NCBI GenBank assembly: GCA_040003315.1
Contig: JBDUCU010000001.1
Location: forward strand, 1-64,000
From: JACCZX01 sp040003315
GTDB taxonomy: Bacteria; Pseudomonadota; Gammaproteobacteria; Burkholderiales; Burkholderiaceae_F
Direction of reading: 5' to 3'
DNA length: 64,000 nt
The notes under the pieces were generated by a model. It was not told the origin of the DNA and made no database searches. It worked only from the letters and a program-made list of their open reading frames with translations. Made by a program: the position numbers and the translations under genes. Of this stretch, positions 8,961 to 19,092 are shown piece by piece (the first letter of the stretch is position 1; every line of letters begins with the position of its first letter).

Positions 8961-11051
8961 TCAGGCGCTGAGTTTCGAAATGTCCGCGACGCGGTTCATT
9001 GTGGTTCGCAGCGCCGACAGCAGTCCCAGCCGGTTCGCGCGCAGCTTCGCGTCGTCAACGTTGACCATCACTTCGTCAAAGAAACGATCTACCGGTAGTT
9101 TCAAAGGCGCCAGCGATTTCAACATCGCTGAATAATCGCCCGAGTCGTACAGTTGCTCGGCCCACGGCCGCACAGCGCTGTATGCGTCTCCGAGCGAGCG
9201 CTCTGCGGGCTCCAGCAGCAGCGCGTTTTCAAATGTCGTAGGGACGTCTTCAGCTTTCTTGAGGATGTTGCCAATGCGCTTGTTGGCGGAAGCCAGACTT
9301 TCAGCTTCCGGCAGCTTCATGAACTCGCGCACGGCTGCGAGCTGCTGCGGCACAAGATCGACCCGGCCCGAATACGACGAGACCACTGCATCGACTTCAT
9401 TGGCGGCATAGCCTTGATCGCGCAACAGGCCGCGCAAGCGTTCGGAAAGGAACATCTCGACGTCGGTCTGAACGTCAGCTTCTGCTCCGCGCGGAAACGC
9501 GGCAAACGCGCTTGTAATTAGCCAGTTCAACGGCAGAGGCAGCGATCTCTCCATTAACAGACGCAGGATTCCGATCGCATTCCGGCGCAGTGCAAAAGGA
9601 TCCCTGTCACCGGTCGGTTGCTCGCCGACGCCGAACAGTCCTGCCAGTGTCTCGAGCTTGTCGGCCAGCGCCACGCAGATCGCCACCGCGCCTTGCGGCA
9701 GGGCATCACCGGCGTGTCGCGGCAAATAATGCTCACGAATCGCGCGCGACACGTCAGCGCTCTCGCCGTCATGGCGCGCGTAGTACGCCCCCATCACGCC
9801 CTGCAACTCCGGGAACTCGCCGACCATCAACGTGCGCAGGTCGGCCTTCGAAAGCCGCGCCGCACGCTCCACTGCAACCGTGTCGCCGCCCAGCTCGGTG
9901 GCAATTGAACCCGCTATCTCGGTGATTCGCTTCACGCGCTCCAGCTGCGAGCCGAGCTTGCCGTGATAGACAACGTTGGCCAGGCCATCGACACGGCTCT
10001 CCAGCGTCTGCCGGCCGTCCTGATCGTAAAAAAACTTCGCGTCGGCAAGGCGCGCTCTCACCACGCGCGCGTTGCCTGCGCGGATTGCTGCGCCACCGTC
10101 GGTCGCAGGAACGTTCGATACCAGCAAGAACCGATTGCTCAATCGGCCCGCTGCATCAGTCAGTGCAAAATACTTCTGATTTTGCTGCATCGTCAGCAGC
10201 AGGCACTCGGGCGGAACGTCCAGGTACGCAGCATCAAAGGTCGAGTCGTACACCACCGGCCACTCGACGAGCGCGGTGACCTCATCGAGCAGGTCGTCGG
10301 GCATCACCACCTGCGCGTCGTGCTTGGCCGCCTCAGCCAGAAGCAGCGCAACGATCTTTGCACGCCGCTCGGTAAACGACGCAATCACCGAGCCCTCTTC
10401 CAGCAGCTGCTCGGAATACAAGTCGGCCGAAAGCACCGCCAGAACACCCGGTGCAAGAAATCGATGCCCGTGAGTCTTCGTTCCTGCAGGCAATCCGAGC
10501 GCATGCACCGGAACCACGGCGTGTCCGTGCATCGCGATTAGCCGGTGTGCCGGTCGCACGAACTGAGTGGTGGTCACTCCATCGGCTAGTTGATAACTCA
10601 TCATCTTCGGAATCGGCAAGGCAGCGATTGCACTTTCGAACACCGGCTGCAGCGCAGTCAGCAGCAGTTCACCGTGGCGAACACCCTGATACGTCAGGAC
10701 TTGCTGCTTGCCGTCGCTCTCGTGCTTCAGATCCGCGGGCTCGGCTTCCAGCCCCAACGCGCTCAGTTTCTTTTTCAATGCGGCGGTGGCTTTTCCCGCG
10801 GCATCGAGTCCGACTGCAACCGGAAGCAGCTTCTGAGTGAAGCCCGTATCGACGGAGCGCTTGGCGACATGGCTCAGATGCACCGCCAGCCGGCGCGGAG
10901 ACGCATAGACGGTGCGAACGGTTTCGTCAGCGACAAACCGGCGCGCGCGCAGCCCGTTCTCGATACCTGAAGCGAACGCCTCAGCCAGCGCCTTGAGTGA
11001 CTTTGGCGGCAGCTCTTCGGTATGAATCTCGATGAGCAGCGACGCGTTCAC
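8961..11051 (-). CDS. glyS: Glycyl-tRNA synthetase beta subunit
   Basis: The 696-residue beta subunit of the bacterial alpha2-beta2 glycyl-tRNA synthetase. It carries tRNA-binding and HD-like regions and has no class II core of its own. The opening LLIEIHTEELPPKSL and the segment FVRPAHRLIAMHG are characteristic. It partners GlyQ, encoded immediately upstream with a 4-bp overlap (11048-11051), which suits 1:1 subunit production. Confidence 0.97.
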   Translation of the reverse strand: MNASLLIEIHTEELPPKSLKALAEAFASGIENGLRARRFVADETVRTVYASPRRLAVHLSHVAKRSVDTGFTQKLLPVAVGLDAAGKATAALKKKLSALGLEAEPADLKHESDGKQQVLTYQGVRHGELLLTALQPVFESAIAALPIPKMMSYQLADGVTTTQFVRPAHRLIAMHGHAVVPVHALGLPAGTKTHGHRFLAPGVLAVLSADLYSEQLLEEGSVIASFTERRAKIVALLLAEAAKHDAQVVMPDDLLDEVTALVEWPVVYDSTFDAAYLDVPPECLLLTMQQNQKYFALTDAAGRLSNRFLLVSNVPATDGGAAIRAGNARVVRARLADAKFFYDQDGRQTLESRVDGLANVVYHGKLGSQLERVKRITEIAGSIATELGGDTVAVERAARLSKADLRTLMVGEFPELQGVMGAYYARHDGESADVSRAIREHYLPRHAGDALPQGAVAICVALADKLETLAGLFGVGEQPTGDRDPFALRRNAIGILRLLMERSLPLPLNWLITSAFAAFPRGAEADVQTDVEMFLSERLRGLLRDQGYAANEVDAVVSSYSGRVDLVPQQLAAVREFMKLPEAESLASANKRIGNILKKAEDVPTTFENALLLEPAERSLGDAYSAVRPWAEQLYDSGDYSAMLKSLAPLKLPVDRFFDEVMVNVDDAKLRANRLGLLSALRTTMNRVADISKLSA

Positions 11052-11962
11052 ACCAGCTCTATCTCGATTGCCTGCACCATCGGAAAGCCGAGCCGCTCGC
11101 GCGACTCGTAGTAGCTCTGTGCGACTGCGCGGGACAGCGTCCTGATGCGGGCGATATACGACGCCCGCTCAGTCACGCTGATGGCACCGCGCGCATCGAG
11201 CAGATTGAACGTGTGACTGCACTTCAGAACCATTTCGTAAGCAGGCAGCGCCAGCCGCGCACCCATCAGTCGCTGCGCTTCGGCTTCGAACAGGTTGAAC
11301 TGCGTCAGCAACACCTGCGGATCGCTGGCTTCGAAGTTATAGCGGCTCTGCTCGACCTCGTTCTGATGAAACACATCACCGTAGCTCAGTTGCCTTTCAA
11401 CGCCGCGATCGCGCCAGGTCGTGTAAACGAGATCGAACACGCTGTCGATGTCCTGCAGATACATCGCCAGGCGCTCGAGCCCGTAGGTGATCTCGCCGGT
11501 GATCGGCTTGCATTCGAGTCCGCCGACCTGCTGAAAGTACGTGAACTGCGTGATCTCCATCCCGTCCATCCAGACTTCCCAGCCGAGGCCCCACGCGCCA
11601 AGCGTCGGATTTTCCCAGTTGTCCTCGACGAAGCGGATGTCGTGCACCAGGGCATCAATGCCCAGAGCATCCAGCGAACCCAGGTAGACATCGACGATAT
11701 CGATCGGCGAAGGCTTCAGCACAACCTGATATTGATGATGCTGGTGCAAGCGGTTCGGATTCTCACCGTAGCGGGCATCCTTCGGTCGCCGCGACGGCTG
11801 CACGTACGCGGCACGCCACGGTTCAGGGCCCAGCGCTCGCAGGAACGTTGCAGGGTGCGACGTACCCGCGCCGACCTCCAGGTCGAGCGGCTGCAGCAAC
11901 GCACAGCCCTGCTCGCTCCAATATTTTTGCAAGCGAAAAATGGTTTCTTGAAAGGTGATCAT
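11048..11962 (-). CDS. glyQ: Glycyl-tRNA synthetase alpha subunit
   Basis: A 304-residue class II synthetase core that forms glycyl-adenylate with ATP. Strong family strings are EVGAGTSHPATFLRALGPEP, QPSRRPKDARYGENPNR and TYFQQVGGLECKPITGE. The ATG at 11960-11962 (MITFQETIF) matches the normal N-terminus. A GTG at 12002-12004 that overlaps the lnt stop would add 14 residues not usual for the family. The position between lnt and glyS is common in betaproteobacteria. Confidence 0.96.
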   Translation of the reverse strand: MITFQETIFRLQKYWSEQGCALLQPLDLEVGAGTSHPATFLRALGPEPWRAAYVQPSRRPKDARYGENPNRLHQHHQYQVVLKPSPIDIVDVYLGSLDALGIDALVHDIRFVEDNWENPTLGAWGLGWEVWMDGMEITQFTYFQQVGGLECKPITGEITYGLERLAMYLQDIDSVFDLVYTTWRDRGVERQLSYGDVFHQNEVEQSRYNFEASDPQVLLTQFNLFEAEAQRLMGARLALPAYEMVLKCSHTFNLLDARGAISVTERASYIARIRTLSRAVAQSYYESRERLGFPMVQAIEIELV

Positions 11963-12000
11963 CAGCGAGCGATTGTACGGACCGGCACATGGACCGGCGA

Positions 12001-13527
12001 TCACCTGCCTCGCCTGAAGAACGCGAATGCGACCAACAAAGCTGCGAGCAGCAACGCAGGCCAGTTACCGTATCGAATGAATGGGGTGCGGCCCTGATGG
12101 CCTTGTACGAAGCCGTCGAGGGCGCCGCTTCTTAGAGCGGGAAGCTGTGCGACGACCGAACCCCGAGCGTTGATGATCGCGGTAGCGCCGGTATTCGTTG
12201 CGCGCAGCATGGGATGCTGTGTCTCGAGCACACGCATGCGTGAAATCTGCAGGTGCTGAGGCAGCGCGAGCGAATCCTCGAACCACGCAAGGTTGGAAAG
12301 ATTCAACATCAAGGTCGGAGGGGTTTCCGACGTGCGCCAGGCATCGATGATTTCCTCGCCAAACAGATCTTCGTAGCAGATGTTGACCGCGACGCCCTGG
12401 CCGGCGAGCTTCAGGGGCTGCGCTGAACGACCGCGCTGCTGGTCACCAATGGGCATCTGCATCAGATCGACGAACCAGCGAAATCCGGTCGGAATGAATT
12501 CGCCAAAAGGGACCAGATGACGCTTGCTGTACCGGAGCGGCGCCGCGCCGGCTGCATCGATTTCGGCGGGTGCAAACGCCACCGCGCTGTTGAAATACTG
12601 ATTACGTGGCTCCTCAAGAAAAACACCGAATATCACTGCAGCTTGCTGCGCGCGAGCGAAATCCTGAAACGCACGTAGATACGAAGGCGGCACGTGCTGC
12701 AGCGGCACCGGAAAAATCGACTCGGGAAGGGCAACGAGGTCGACCTTCGGACCCTGCATCAAAGCCCAGTGCGTCGTGAACGAGTGCGCAATCCCGTCGG
12801 GCTCGAACTTCAGGTCCTGCGCAATGTTTCCCTGCACCAGCCGCACGCTGATCGGTTGCCCTGCTGGCTGTGTCCATTGACGCGAGTCTCCCAGCCATCC
12901 ACCCGCGACCGCCAGCGCGAACACCGCTGCGATCCACCGATATCGGCGAGCGCGCGCCTCGCGCAGCGGCAGCGTCAGCAGTGCCAGTCCGCCAGCCACC
13001 AGCGCAGCAATTAGCGTCACGCCGTACACGCCCAGGGTGGGTGCCCAGCCTGCCAATGGACCCTCGGTATGCGCGTAGCCGCTTGCCAGCCACGGAAACC
13101 CGGTCAACACAGTGCCGCGCAACCACTCGGAGATCGTCCACAGTGCAGGCAGTCCAATGGCGATCCTTACTGCCGAGGCCGGAAACGACTTGCGCGCCAC
13201 ACCCAGCGCCAGGGCCGGATACACCGCGAGGTAAGCGCAGAACGCCGCGGTAGCCGCACCGGCCAGCACAACCGGCATCTGGCCGTACACGTGCATGCTG
13301 ACGTAGACCCACGAGATGCCGACCCCGAACCAACCGAGGCCGAATGCAAAGCCAAGCGCGGCGGCCTGCTTGATGGAATTAGAGCGCGCCTCCAGCGCGA
13401 ACAGCGCAGCCAGTGCCAGGACCTGAAGCCATGGCAGATTGAAAGGCGCAAACGAGCACGCGTGCAGTGCTCCCGCGAGCAAAGCGACTAATGCCCGAAA
13501 AAAACCGTTGCGACGAGACGGTGTCAT
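12001..13527 (-). CDS. lnt: Apolipoprotein N-acyltransferase
   Basis: A 508-residue inner-membrane protein with several transmembrane segments in the first 215 residues and a periplasmic nitrilase-like catalytic domain. It transfers an acyl chain from phospholipid to the N-terminal cysteine of lipoproteins. The triad is visible: E269 (ALPES), K335 (RYSKRH) and C384 (NICYED), almost the same numbering as E. coli Lnt. The frame is open further upstream inside corC, but the ATG at 13525-13527 gives the expected length and lies 64 bp after corC. Confidence 0.95.
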   Translation of the reverse strand: MTPSRRNGFFRALVALLAGALHACSFAPFNLPWLQVLALAALFALEARSNSIKQAAALGFAFGLGWFGVGISWVYVSMHVYGQMPVVLAGAATAAFCAYLAVYPALALGVARKSFPASAVRIAIGLPALWTISEWLRGTVLTGFPWLASGYAHTEGPLAGWAPTLGVYGVTLIAALVAGGLALLTLPLREARARRYRWIAAVFALAVAGGWLGDSRQWTQPAGQPISVRLVQGNIAQDLKFEPDGIAHSFTTHWALMQGPKVDLVALPESIFPVPLQHVPPSYLRAFQDFARAQQAAVIFGVFLEEPRNQYFNSAVAFAPAEIDAAGAAPLRYSKRHLVPFGEFIPTGFRWFVDLMQMPIGDQQRGRSAQPLKLAGQGVAVNICYEDLFGEEIIDAWRTSETPPTLMLNLSNLAWFEDSLALPQHLQISRMRVLETQHPMLRATNTGATAIINARGSVVAQLPALRSGALDGFVQGHQGRTPFIRYGNWPALLLAALLVAFAFFRRGR

Positions 13528-13591
13528 GCCGATCCCGACAAACCGACGACGCGCGATCGTGTCGTGCAGTCCCGGACCGCCGCAATGGGGA

Positions 13592-14491
13592 TCAAGCTGG
13601 ATGCTTCTGCTCGTCCGTGTCGGCGAACTCTTCGACCACCGTCCGCTTGGGCAGGCGGGTGACCAAAAAGAGATGCGGAGTCCGCGCATCGGCACGAAGA
13701 ACCTCGAAGCGAAGATCGTCCAGGACGACCGCATCGCCGCGCCGGGGGACACGGCCAAACTGCTCGGTCAGCAACCCACCGATGGTGTCGAATGACGCAT
13801 CTGAAAGTTGAGTCTCGAATCGGGTGTTGAACAGCCCGATCTCGGTCAGTGCCCTGACACGATATCGCCCCTCGCCATCTGTGACGATCGCGTCATCGCC
13901 CTCGTCGATGTCGTGTTCGTCCTCGATCTCGCCGACGATCTGCTCCAGCACATCTTCGATGGTTATCAACCCGGCTATGCCGCCGTACTCATTGACCACG
14001 ATCGCGATATGGTTATGGTCCGCGCGAAACTCGCGCAACAGCACATTCAGCGGCTTGCTCTCCGGAATGAACACGGCCGGGCGCAAGCTGGCGCGCAAGT
14101 CGAAGTCGGGTTCGACGTAAGAACGCAGCAGGTCTTTCGCCAGCAGGATTCCAATCACCTGATCCGGACTTCCCTCGATAACCGGAAAGCGCGAATGCGC
14201 TGTCTGAATCACGAACGGCATCCATCCCTGCGGCGGCTCGGCAATGTCGATCACGTCCATTTGCGAGCGTGGAATCATCAGATCGCGCGCGCGCAGCTCC
14301 GAAACCTGAAGCACGCCTTCGATCATCGAAAGCGCATCGCCGTCGAGCAGATCGCGCTGATGGGCTTCGTGCAGCAATTGCAGCAGTTCCTCTCGATTTT
14401 CCGGCTCGCGGAAAATGAACGCGCTCAGGCGTTCGAGGAGGCTCTTGTGCTTCTGGGAGACGGCGGAACGACTCGGCGGGGGTTCTGACAT
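13592..14491 (-). CDS. corC: CorC/HlyC-family CBS-domain protein
   Basis: A 299-residue cytoplasmic protein with a paired CBS domain (about 65-190, beginning near RDLMIPRSQMDV) and a C-terminal CorC_HlyC domain that ends in a cluster of beta strands. Proteins of this family (YbeX) are linked to magnesium/cobalt efflux and to ribosome metabolism; the exact biochemical role is not settled. It sits in the classical phoH-ybeY-corC-lnt order. It starts at an ATG (14489-14491). Confidence 0.9.
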   Translation of the reverse strand: MSEPPPSRSAVSQKHKSLLERLSAFIFREPENREELLQLLHEAHQRDLLDGDALSMIEGVLQVSELRARDLMIPRSQMDVIDIAEPPQGWMPFVIQTAHSRFPVIEGSPDQVIGILLAKDLLRSYVEPDFDLRASLRPAVFIPESKPLNVLLREFRADHNHIAIVVNEYGGIAGLITIEDVLEQIVGEIEDEHDIDEGDDAIVTDGEGRYRVRALTEIGLFNTRFETQLSDASFDTIGGLLTEQFGRVPRRGDAVVLDDLRFEVLRADARTPHLFLVTRLPKRTVVEEFADTDEQKHPA

Positions 14492-14593
14492 TCGGCGCGG
14501 AAAGCGGCGGAAGCCGATCGCCTTCCAAGTGTGCGACGAATCCAGAATACACGACCTCGACTTGACAATAACCGACTCCGCTGCTGCGGGTGG

Positions 14594-15025
14594 CTACTGA
14601 TAAGGATCCCGTTTCCCGAGCCCCTTCATGATCCGAATCTCCCGCCGCGCCATCCGGTTCGCCTGGACGGCGTTGCCGTGCCCGTACCCGTGTGCGTGCA
14701 ACGTCGCGTGGACGATCAGATGGGCCAGATGGTCTTGAAGGGACTTGTTTAGCGCGCGCGCATCACGTCGCGCGACCGGCACGCAGATGACGATGTCGGC
14801 ATGGACACGGGGACGGGTCGAGTAAGCGAACGTCAGAACGTCGGCGGCGTAATCCTTGCCGCGAAAATCAGCATTCAGGCGCCGCCCTTCCCGGCTGCGG
14901 ACAAACCGAAGCGTGAGCTGCGCATCGCGCTCGAGCGCCGCGCCGATCCAGCGCGCGATCGTCGAGCGCGCAGAAAGACCATTGAACCGCGCGCGACCCT
15001 GAATCGTCAGTTCGAGCGCCGGCAC
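14594..15025 (-). CDS. ybeY: Endoribonuclease YbeY
   Basis: A 143-residue single-domain metalloprotein. The three zinc histidines appear in HATLHAHGYGH, the H-x3-H-x5-H signature, and the conserved arginine-containing region precedes it. YbeY takes part in 16S rRNA 3' maturation and 70S quality control. It starts with GTG (15023-15025), 17 bp after phoH. The last metal-site segment is less standard (GHGN where many homologues have GHD), but the family call is secure from motif and neighbours. Confidence 0.92.
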   Translation of the reverse strand: MPALELTIQGRARFNGLSARSTIARWIGAALERDAQLTLRFVRSREGRRLNADFRGKDYAADVLTFAYSTRPRVHADIVICVPVARRDARALNKSLQDHLAHLIVHATLHAHGYGHGNAVQANRMARREIRIMKGLGKRDPYQ

Positions 15026-15042
15026 GCAAGTCCGCGCAGTGG

Positions 15043-16128
15043 CTAGCTGGCGCGGCGGCGCGTTTCGCCGACGAGCGCGGCTACCGGCCGCGCTGATTCC
15101 GCCGCTTGGGCCCGTTCTTCGGCCGATTCGTACGCTTCGACGATGCGACCGACCAGCGGATGCCTGACCACATCAGCAGCGGTGAAGTACGTGAATGCAA
15201 TGCCGCGTACCTCGGCCAGTACATGCTGCGCCTCGATCAAGCCGCTCGTCGTCCCACGCGGCAGATCCATCTGCGTCACGTCGCCGGTCACGACGGCCTT
15301 GGACCCAAATCCGATGCGCGTCAAAAACATCTTCATCTGCTCACGCGTCGTGTTCTGCGCCTCGTCGAGGATCACGAACGATTGGTTCAGAGTCCGCCCC
15401 CGCATATAGGCAAGCGGAGCGATTTCGATCGTCTGCCTCTCCAGCAGGCGCTGGGTCTTGTCGAACCCGAGCAAATCGAACAGCGCGTCATACAACGGAC
15501 GCAGGTAGGGATCGACCTTCTGCGCCAGATCTCCGGGCAGAAATCCAAGGCGCTCACCGGCTTCGACCGCGGGCCGCGTCAGCACGATGCGCTTGGCGAC
15601 GTCGCGCTCGAGCGCATCGACGGCAGCTGCTACCGCGAGGTACGTCTTGCCCGTGCCTGCCGGCCCGATGCCGATCGTGATGTCATGCGCGAGGATGGCT
15701 TCGATGTAGTCGCGCTGTCGCGGGGTACGGCCACGTAGATCGGGGCGCCGCGTATGCAGCTGAGGCAGCGCCGCATCGTCAGCCGAGACGTCCGCGTCGG
15801 ACTGCTCGGTGCGCGATCCGGCGCGCGGCAGCGAACGACGACCTCGCAACTCAACGAAGTAGAGCTGGATATCTTCGACCGATATCGGGCGCTGCGTCTT
15901 GCGCGCGTGTTCGAGGAAGAACTCGAGCACTGTCAGAGCAGCCTGTGCATTGTCAGACCCGCCTTCGATACGAAACTGATGACCCCTGCGGGCCACCGAA
16001 ACATCGAGTTCGGTTTCGATCTGGCGCAGGTTGGCGTCGAGCGCGCCGCTCAGATTCGCAAGTACCGCGTTGTCCGCGTCGGCCGCAAACCTGAGTACTT
16101 TTTTCGCCGCCGACGCGCGTTTGACCAA
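15043..16128 (-). CDS. phoH: PhoH-family ATPase (YbeZ)
   Basis: A 361-residue cytoplasmic P-loop ATPase. Walker A GPAGTGKT is at 155-162 and Walker B is in FVILDEAQN, preceded by an N-terminal KH-like region. PhoH/YbeZ works with YbeY in RNA metabolism. The only reasonable start is a TTG at 16126-16128, separated by no spacer from the TAG stop of the metalloprotease gene (16129-16131). Its translation may therefore depend on ribosomes ending that gene. Confidence 0.92.
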   Translation of the reverse strand: MVKRASAAKKVLRFAADADNAVLANLSGALDANLRQIETELDVSVARRGHQFRIEGGSDNAQAALTVLEFFLEHARKTQRPISVEDIQLYFVELRGRRSLPRAGSRTEQSDADVSADDAALPQLHTRRPDLRGRTPRQRDYIEAILAHDITIGIGPAGTGKTYLAVAAAVDALERDVAKRIVLTRPAVEAGERLGFLPGDLAQKVDPYLRPLYDALFDLLGFDKTQRLLERQTIEIAPLAYMRGRTLNQSFVILDEAQNTTREQMKMFLTRIGFGSKAVVTGDVTQMDLPRGTTSGLIEAQHVLAEVRGIAFTYFTAADVVRHPLVGRIVEAYESAEERAQAAESARPVAALVGETRRRAS

Positions 16129-18996
16129 CTAGACGCCCATCCGCAACATCGGCGCTCGCAACGCTTCAGTCAACGTCTCCGACGCTTCGGAATAATGGGC
16201 GCGCGTTTCGGCGCTCAAGCCGGGCTTCGCGGCCGCCGCCGCCAGCCAGTCGCGCAACTGCTTTGCGTCGCGCCGCAGCAGCGCGCGCGCGTCGGCTGGA
16301 TAACCCCCCGATGAGCCCAACAGGCCCGAGGTCAGCCGACGCAGATGTTCACGCTGCAGATTGCGACGCATGCTGTCGCTGTCGACACCCAGACGTGCCT
16401 CTTCCCAGATCGACCGCTGCACGGTTCCGTACAGTTCGGAAAGCGTAAACGGCTCGACTTTTCTTCCACCCGGTGCAACCGAGCGCGAGCTGTTTTCGGC
16501 GACACGGCGCGCCACCACGGGGCTCATCAGCCGATTCAGTACGTCGCGCTGCACCGCGAGAACGCGTTCGGGAAGGTTGAGCTCGTACGGAGATCCTGCG
16601 GCAACATAGTTGCTCAGATAGAGCGAATCGCGCTCCAGCCGTTCGGTGACCAGTTTTCGCATGAAGTTGGGGGACACTTTGAAGCTGTCGCTGCGCAGCA
16701 GACCTTGCGCAATCAGATTCAGTGCTTCGCGCTGCTTGGCCGCTTCGATCGCGGTCACCGGCAGGCGCGAGCTGCCCGCATAGTCGTTGACCAGCTCCGA
16801 GCCGCCGATGTACTTGGCCGCGGTACCCATCGCATACCCCATCTGCGAAAACCCTGCGAGGAAGCGGCGCCGCAGCAGCGAGTAGCTCTCGCCGCTCGCG
16901 AGCTGCCGCTGCTCGAGCCGTTGCCACAGTTCCTGCGACAGCTGCATGCGGCGCTTGAAAAAAGCCAGCGGGTCGTTTCCGAGGTCGCCCTGGTTGACCA
17001 ACGGATCGATGGCGACACCGATATCCTCATCGGTCGCAAACGCCAGCTGCGGTTCGTTGGCGCGAACGGCAATTTTCGCCAGCTCTGCGCTTTCCTCCTC
17101 AACAGTAAACGGCTTGTACGCGTATTCGAGTGCCCAATAGTCGTACGCGCCCAAGGTCGGCGTGAAATACGCGCCCTGCTTTTCGCCCCTAAGCGCGAGA
17201 TTGACCGGCGTGTACTCCATCACCGAACCGGTCAGCCCGTTCTTCTCGGCATACGACTTGTCGGAGGCCTGCGCAAGGCTCACCGCGGTCGATGCGCGGA
17301 AGTTATGGCGCAGTCCGAGGGTGTGACCCACCTCGTGCATCGTCACATCTTTCAGGAAATCGAACACCAGTTGGTCCGCTTCAGGACTATTCGGGTCGAG
17401 CTCGCCGCGCGCTTCGAGTAGCGCCAGCGCGAATCCCACCTCGCGCGATGCGTGTTCGAAGTGCGTGCACAAGCGCGCCAGATTACCTCCAGCGATCGCC
17501 ATCGACACCGGGTTCAACTCGCCGGACACCGGGTCGTACATTGGCGTGTAACTCACAACGCCCTCGGTCTTCAACGCCCGCACGTTACGCACCTGGCTCG
17601 CGTCCCAGCCGATGTCGGCGTCGAGAATTTCGCCGGTGCGCGGATCCACCTGCGACGGGCCGATCGCGCCAAACGAAGGTGTCGATGTGGCCAGCCAGCG
17701 CACCGATGAATACTGCGTCTCGCCAAGGTCATAGTCGGCATCATCGGGCTGCTGCTTGACCACCAGCACATTCTTGAAACCGATCCGTTCGAATCCCTTG
17801 TTCCACTCGAGAATCCCCTGCCGAATCGGCTCGCGATATTTCTCCGGGATTTCGTTGCCGAGATAAAAGACGATCGGCTTGACCGGTTCCGAAACGCTGG
17901 CGGTAGGGTCTTTTTTCTCGAGCCGCCAACGCTGCACATACCAGCGCACTGGCAGGAATTTCGAATCGTCGCTGAAATTGACCTTCGCGATCCCGAAATG
18001 GCCGATGCGAGAGTCCGCCAGCCTCGGCCGCATCGGGTTCTCGGGAAGCTTCGTGAACGTATACAGAAACCCGAGGAACAGACTGCGCGGATCTTCCAGC
18101 ACGATCGGCGGCGGATAAAAAGGTTGCGGCATCGCACCCGGAATCGGCGATGCCGGAGCGGGCACCGGAATCCGAGGCTGCGCGTAATGCGCGGTCACGT
18201 CGAACACCGTGCGCTCGCTGTTGGTCTTGACCGACTGGATGAACGAGTTGCGCGGGTCGAACTGGAACGAGTTGCGATACGCCATCTCGATTGCATGCGA
18301 GGCGCGCGGCATGTCGGTCAACAACAACGCATTCGCATCGATCAAAATCGACTTGCGCTCGGGATGCGGTGCGCTCGCGATCGGCGCCGAGCCGAGAAGG
18401 CTGTCCGAAAAACCGTTCTTAACGGCGCGCTCTTCCGGAGAGCCAGGACGCGCAATGAATGTCGTGTTCTTTGCAAGCAAGTGCACGTTGGCACCGGCCT
18501 TGCGAAACTCACCGACATATTCGCCGCCGGTGCCGTAGTACGACGATCCCATCAGACCGCCAAACAGCATCCGCTCGCCGATTCCGCGCGCCATGTTGAT
18601 CGACAGAAAAAAAGGCTTATCCAGTTGATCGGCGGGGATCTCGATCCAGGTGCGCTCGTCCTTTTGCCAGATCGGAAACAAGCCAGGCAGCTGCTTAGCG
18701 TCCTTGATCACTTCGGCAAACGGCCGAGGCGCCCCAGCAGGAGGCGCTGGCGGCGCCGCGGGTGCGTTGGGCGCGGCCCCTCCGCCGCCGGCAGCGGCAC
18801 CCGCGCCCGCTGTCGGTGCGGCCGCTGGAGCCGATGCGGACGGCATTGCGGACGTACCGGTTGCGGCTGCGGCCGCCCGCGTGTCACCCGTGGCAGATTG
18901 CGTTGTGGCGCACGCGCAAAGCATCATCGCCGTTAACGCTGCCGTAAAGACGGTAGCCAACCTCGATGTGCCACGCGCCGCTTTTACATCAATCAT
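16129..18996 (-). CDS. Large zinc-dependent metalloprotease of the DUF5117/DUF4953 type, predicted lipoprotein
   Basis: A 955-residue protein. Its N-terminus has a hydrophobic segment ending in the lipobox-like LCAC, then an Ala/Pro/Gly-rich linker of about 60 residues, so it is probably anchored to the envelope. The peptidase motif HEVGHTLGLRH starts at H554, with H558 and a third histidine (H564), typical of metzincin-like proteases with DUF5117 and DUF4953 regions. The natural substrate is unknown. The ATG at 18994-18996 is chosen because AGGAGG lies six bases upstream. An upstream alternative would add 15 residues and bury that site. The gene is wedged between miaB and phoH, which normally sit next to each other or close by. 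Confidence 0.85.
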   Translation of the reverse strand: MIDVKAARGTSRLATVFTAALTAMMLCACATTQSATGDTRAAAAATGTSAMPSASAPAAAPTAGAGAAAGGGGAAPNAPAAPPAPPAGAPRPFAEVIKDAKQLPGLFPIWQKDERTWIEIPADQLDKPFFLSINMARGIGERMLFGGLMGSSYYGTGGEYVGEFRKAGANVHLLAKNTTFIARPGSPEERAVKNGFSDSLLGSAPIASAPHPERKSILIDANALLLTDMPRASHAIEMAYRNSFQFDPRNSFIQSVKTNSERTVFDVTAHYAQPRIPVPAPASPIPGAMPQPFYPPPIVLEDPRSLFLGFLYTFTKLPENPMRPRLADSRIGHFGIAKVNFSDDSKFLPVRWYVQRWRLEKKDPTASVSEPVKPIVFYLGNEIPEKYREPIRQGILEWNKGFERIGFKNVLVVKQQPDDADYDLGETQYSSVRWLATSTPSFGAIGPSQVDPRTGEILDADIGWDASQVRNVRALKTEGVVSYTPMYDPVSGELNPVSMAIAGGNLARLCTHFEHASREVGFALALLEARGELDPNSPEADQLVFDFLKDVTMHEVGHTLGLRHNFRASTAVSLAQASDKSYAEKNGLTGSVMEYTPVNLALRGEKQGAYFTPTLGAYDYWALEYAYKPFTVEEESAELAKIAVRANEPQLAFATDEDIGVAIDPLVNQGDLGNDPLAFFKRRMQLSQELWQRLEQRQLASGESYSLLRRRFLAGFSQMGYAMGTAAKYIGGSELVNDYAGSSRLPVTAIEAAKQREALNLIAQGLLRSDSFKVSPNFMRKLVTERLERDSLYLSNYVAAGSPYELNLPERVLAVQRDVLNRLMSPVVARRVAENSSRSVAPGGRKVEPFTLSELYGTVQRSIWEEARLGVDSDSMRRNLQREHLRRLTSGLLGSSGGYPADARALLRRDAKQLRDWLAAAAAKPGLSAETRAHYSEASETLTEALRAPMLRMGV

Positions 18997-19092
18997 GTTG
19001 AACCTCCTAGCGATTCTGGACCTCGAGCACACGGGCGCCAAAGCCCGCTGTCGCCCCTCCGTAGCGGCGCCGATCGTAACGCGCGCCCTCGT

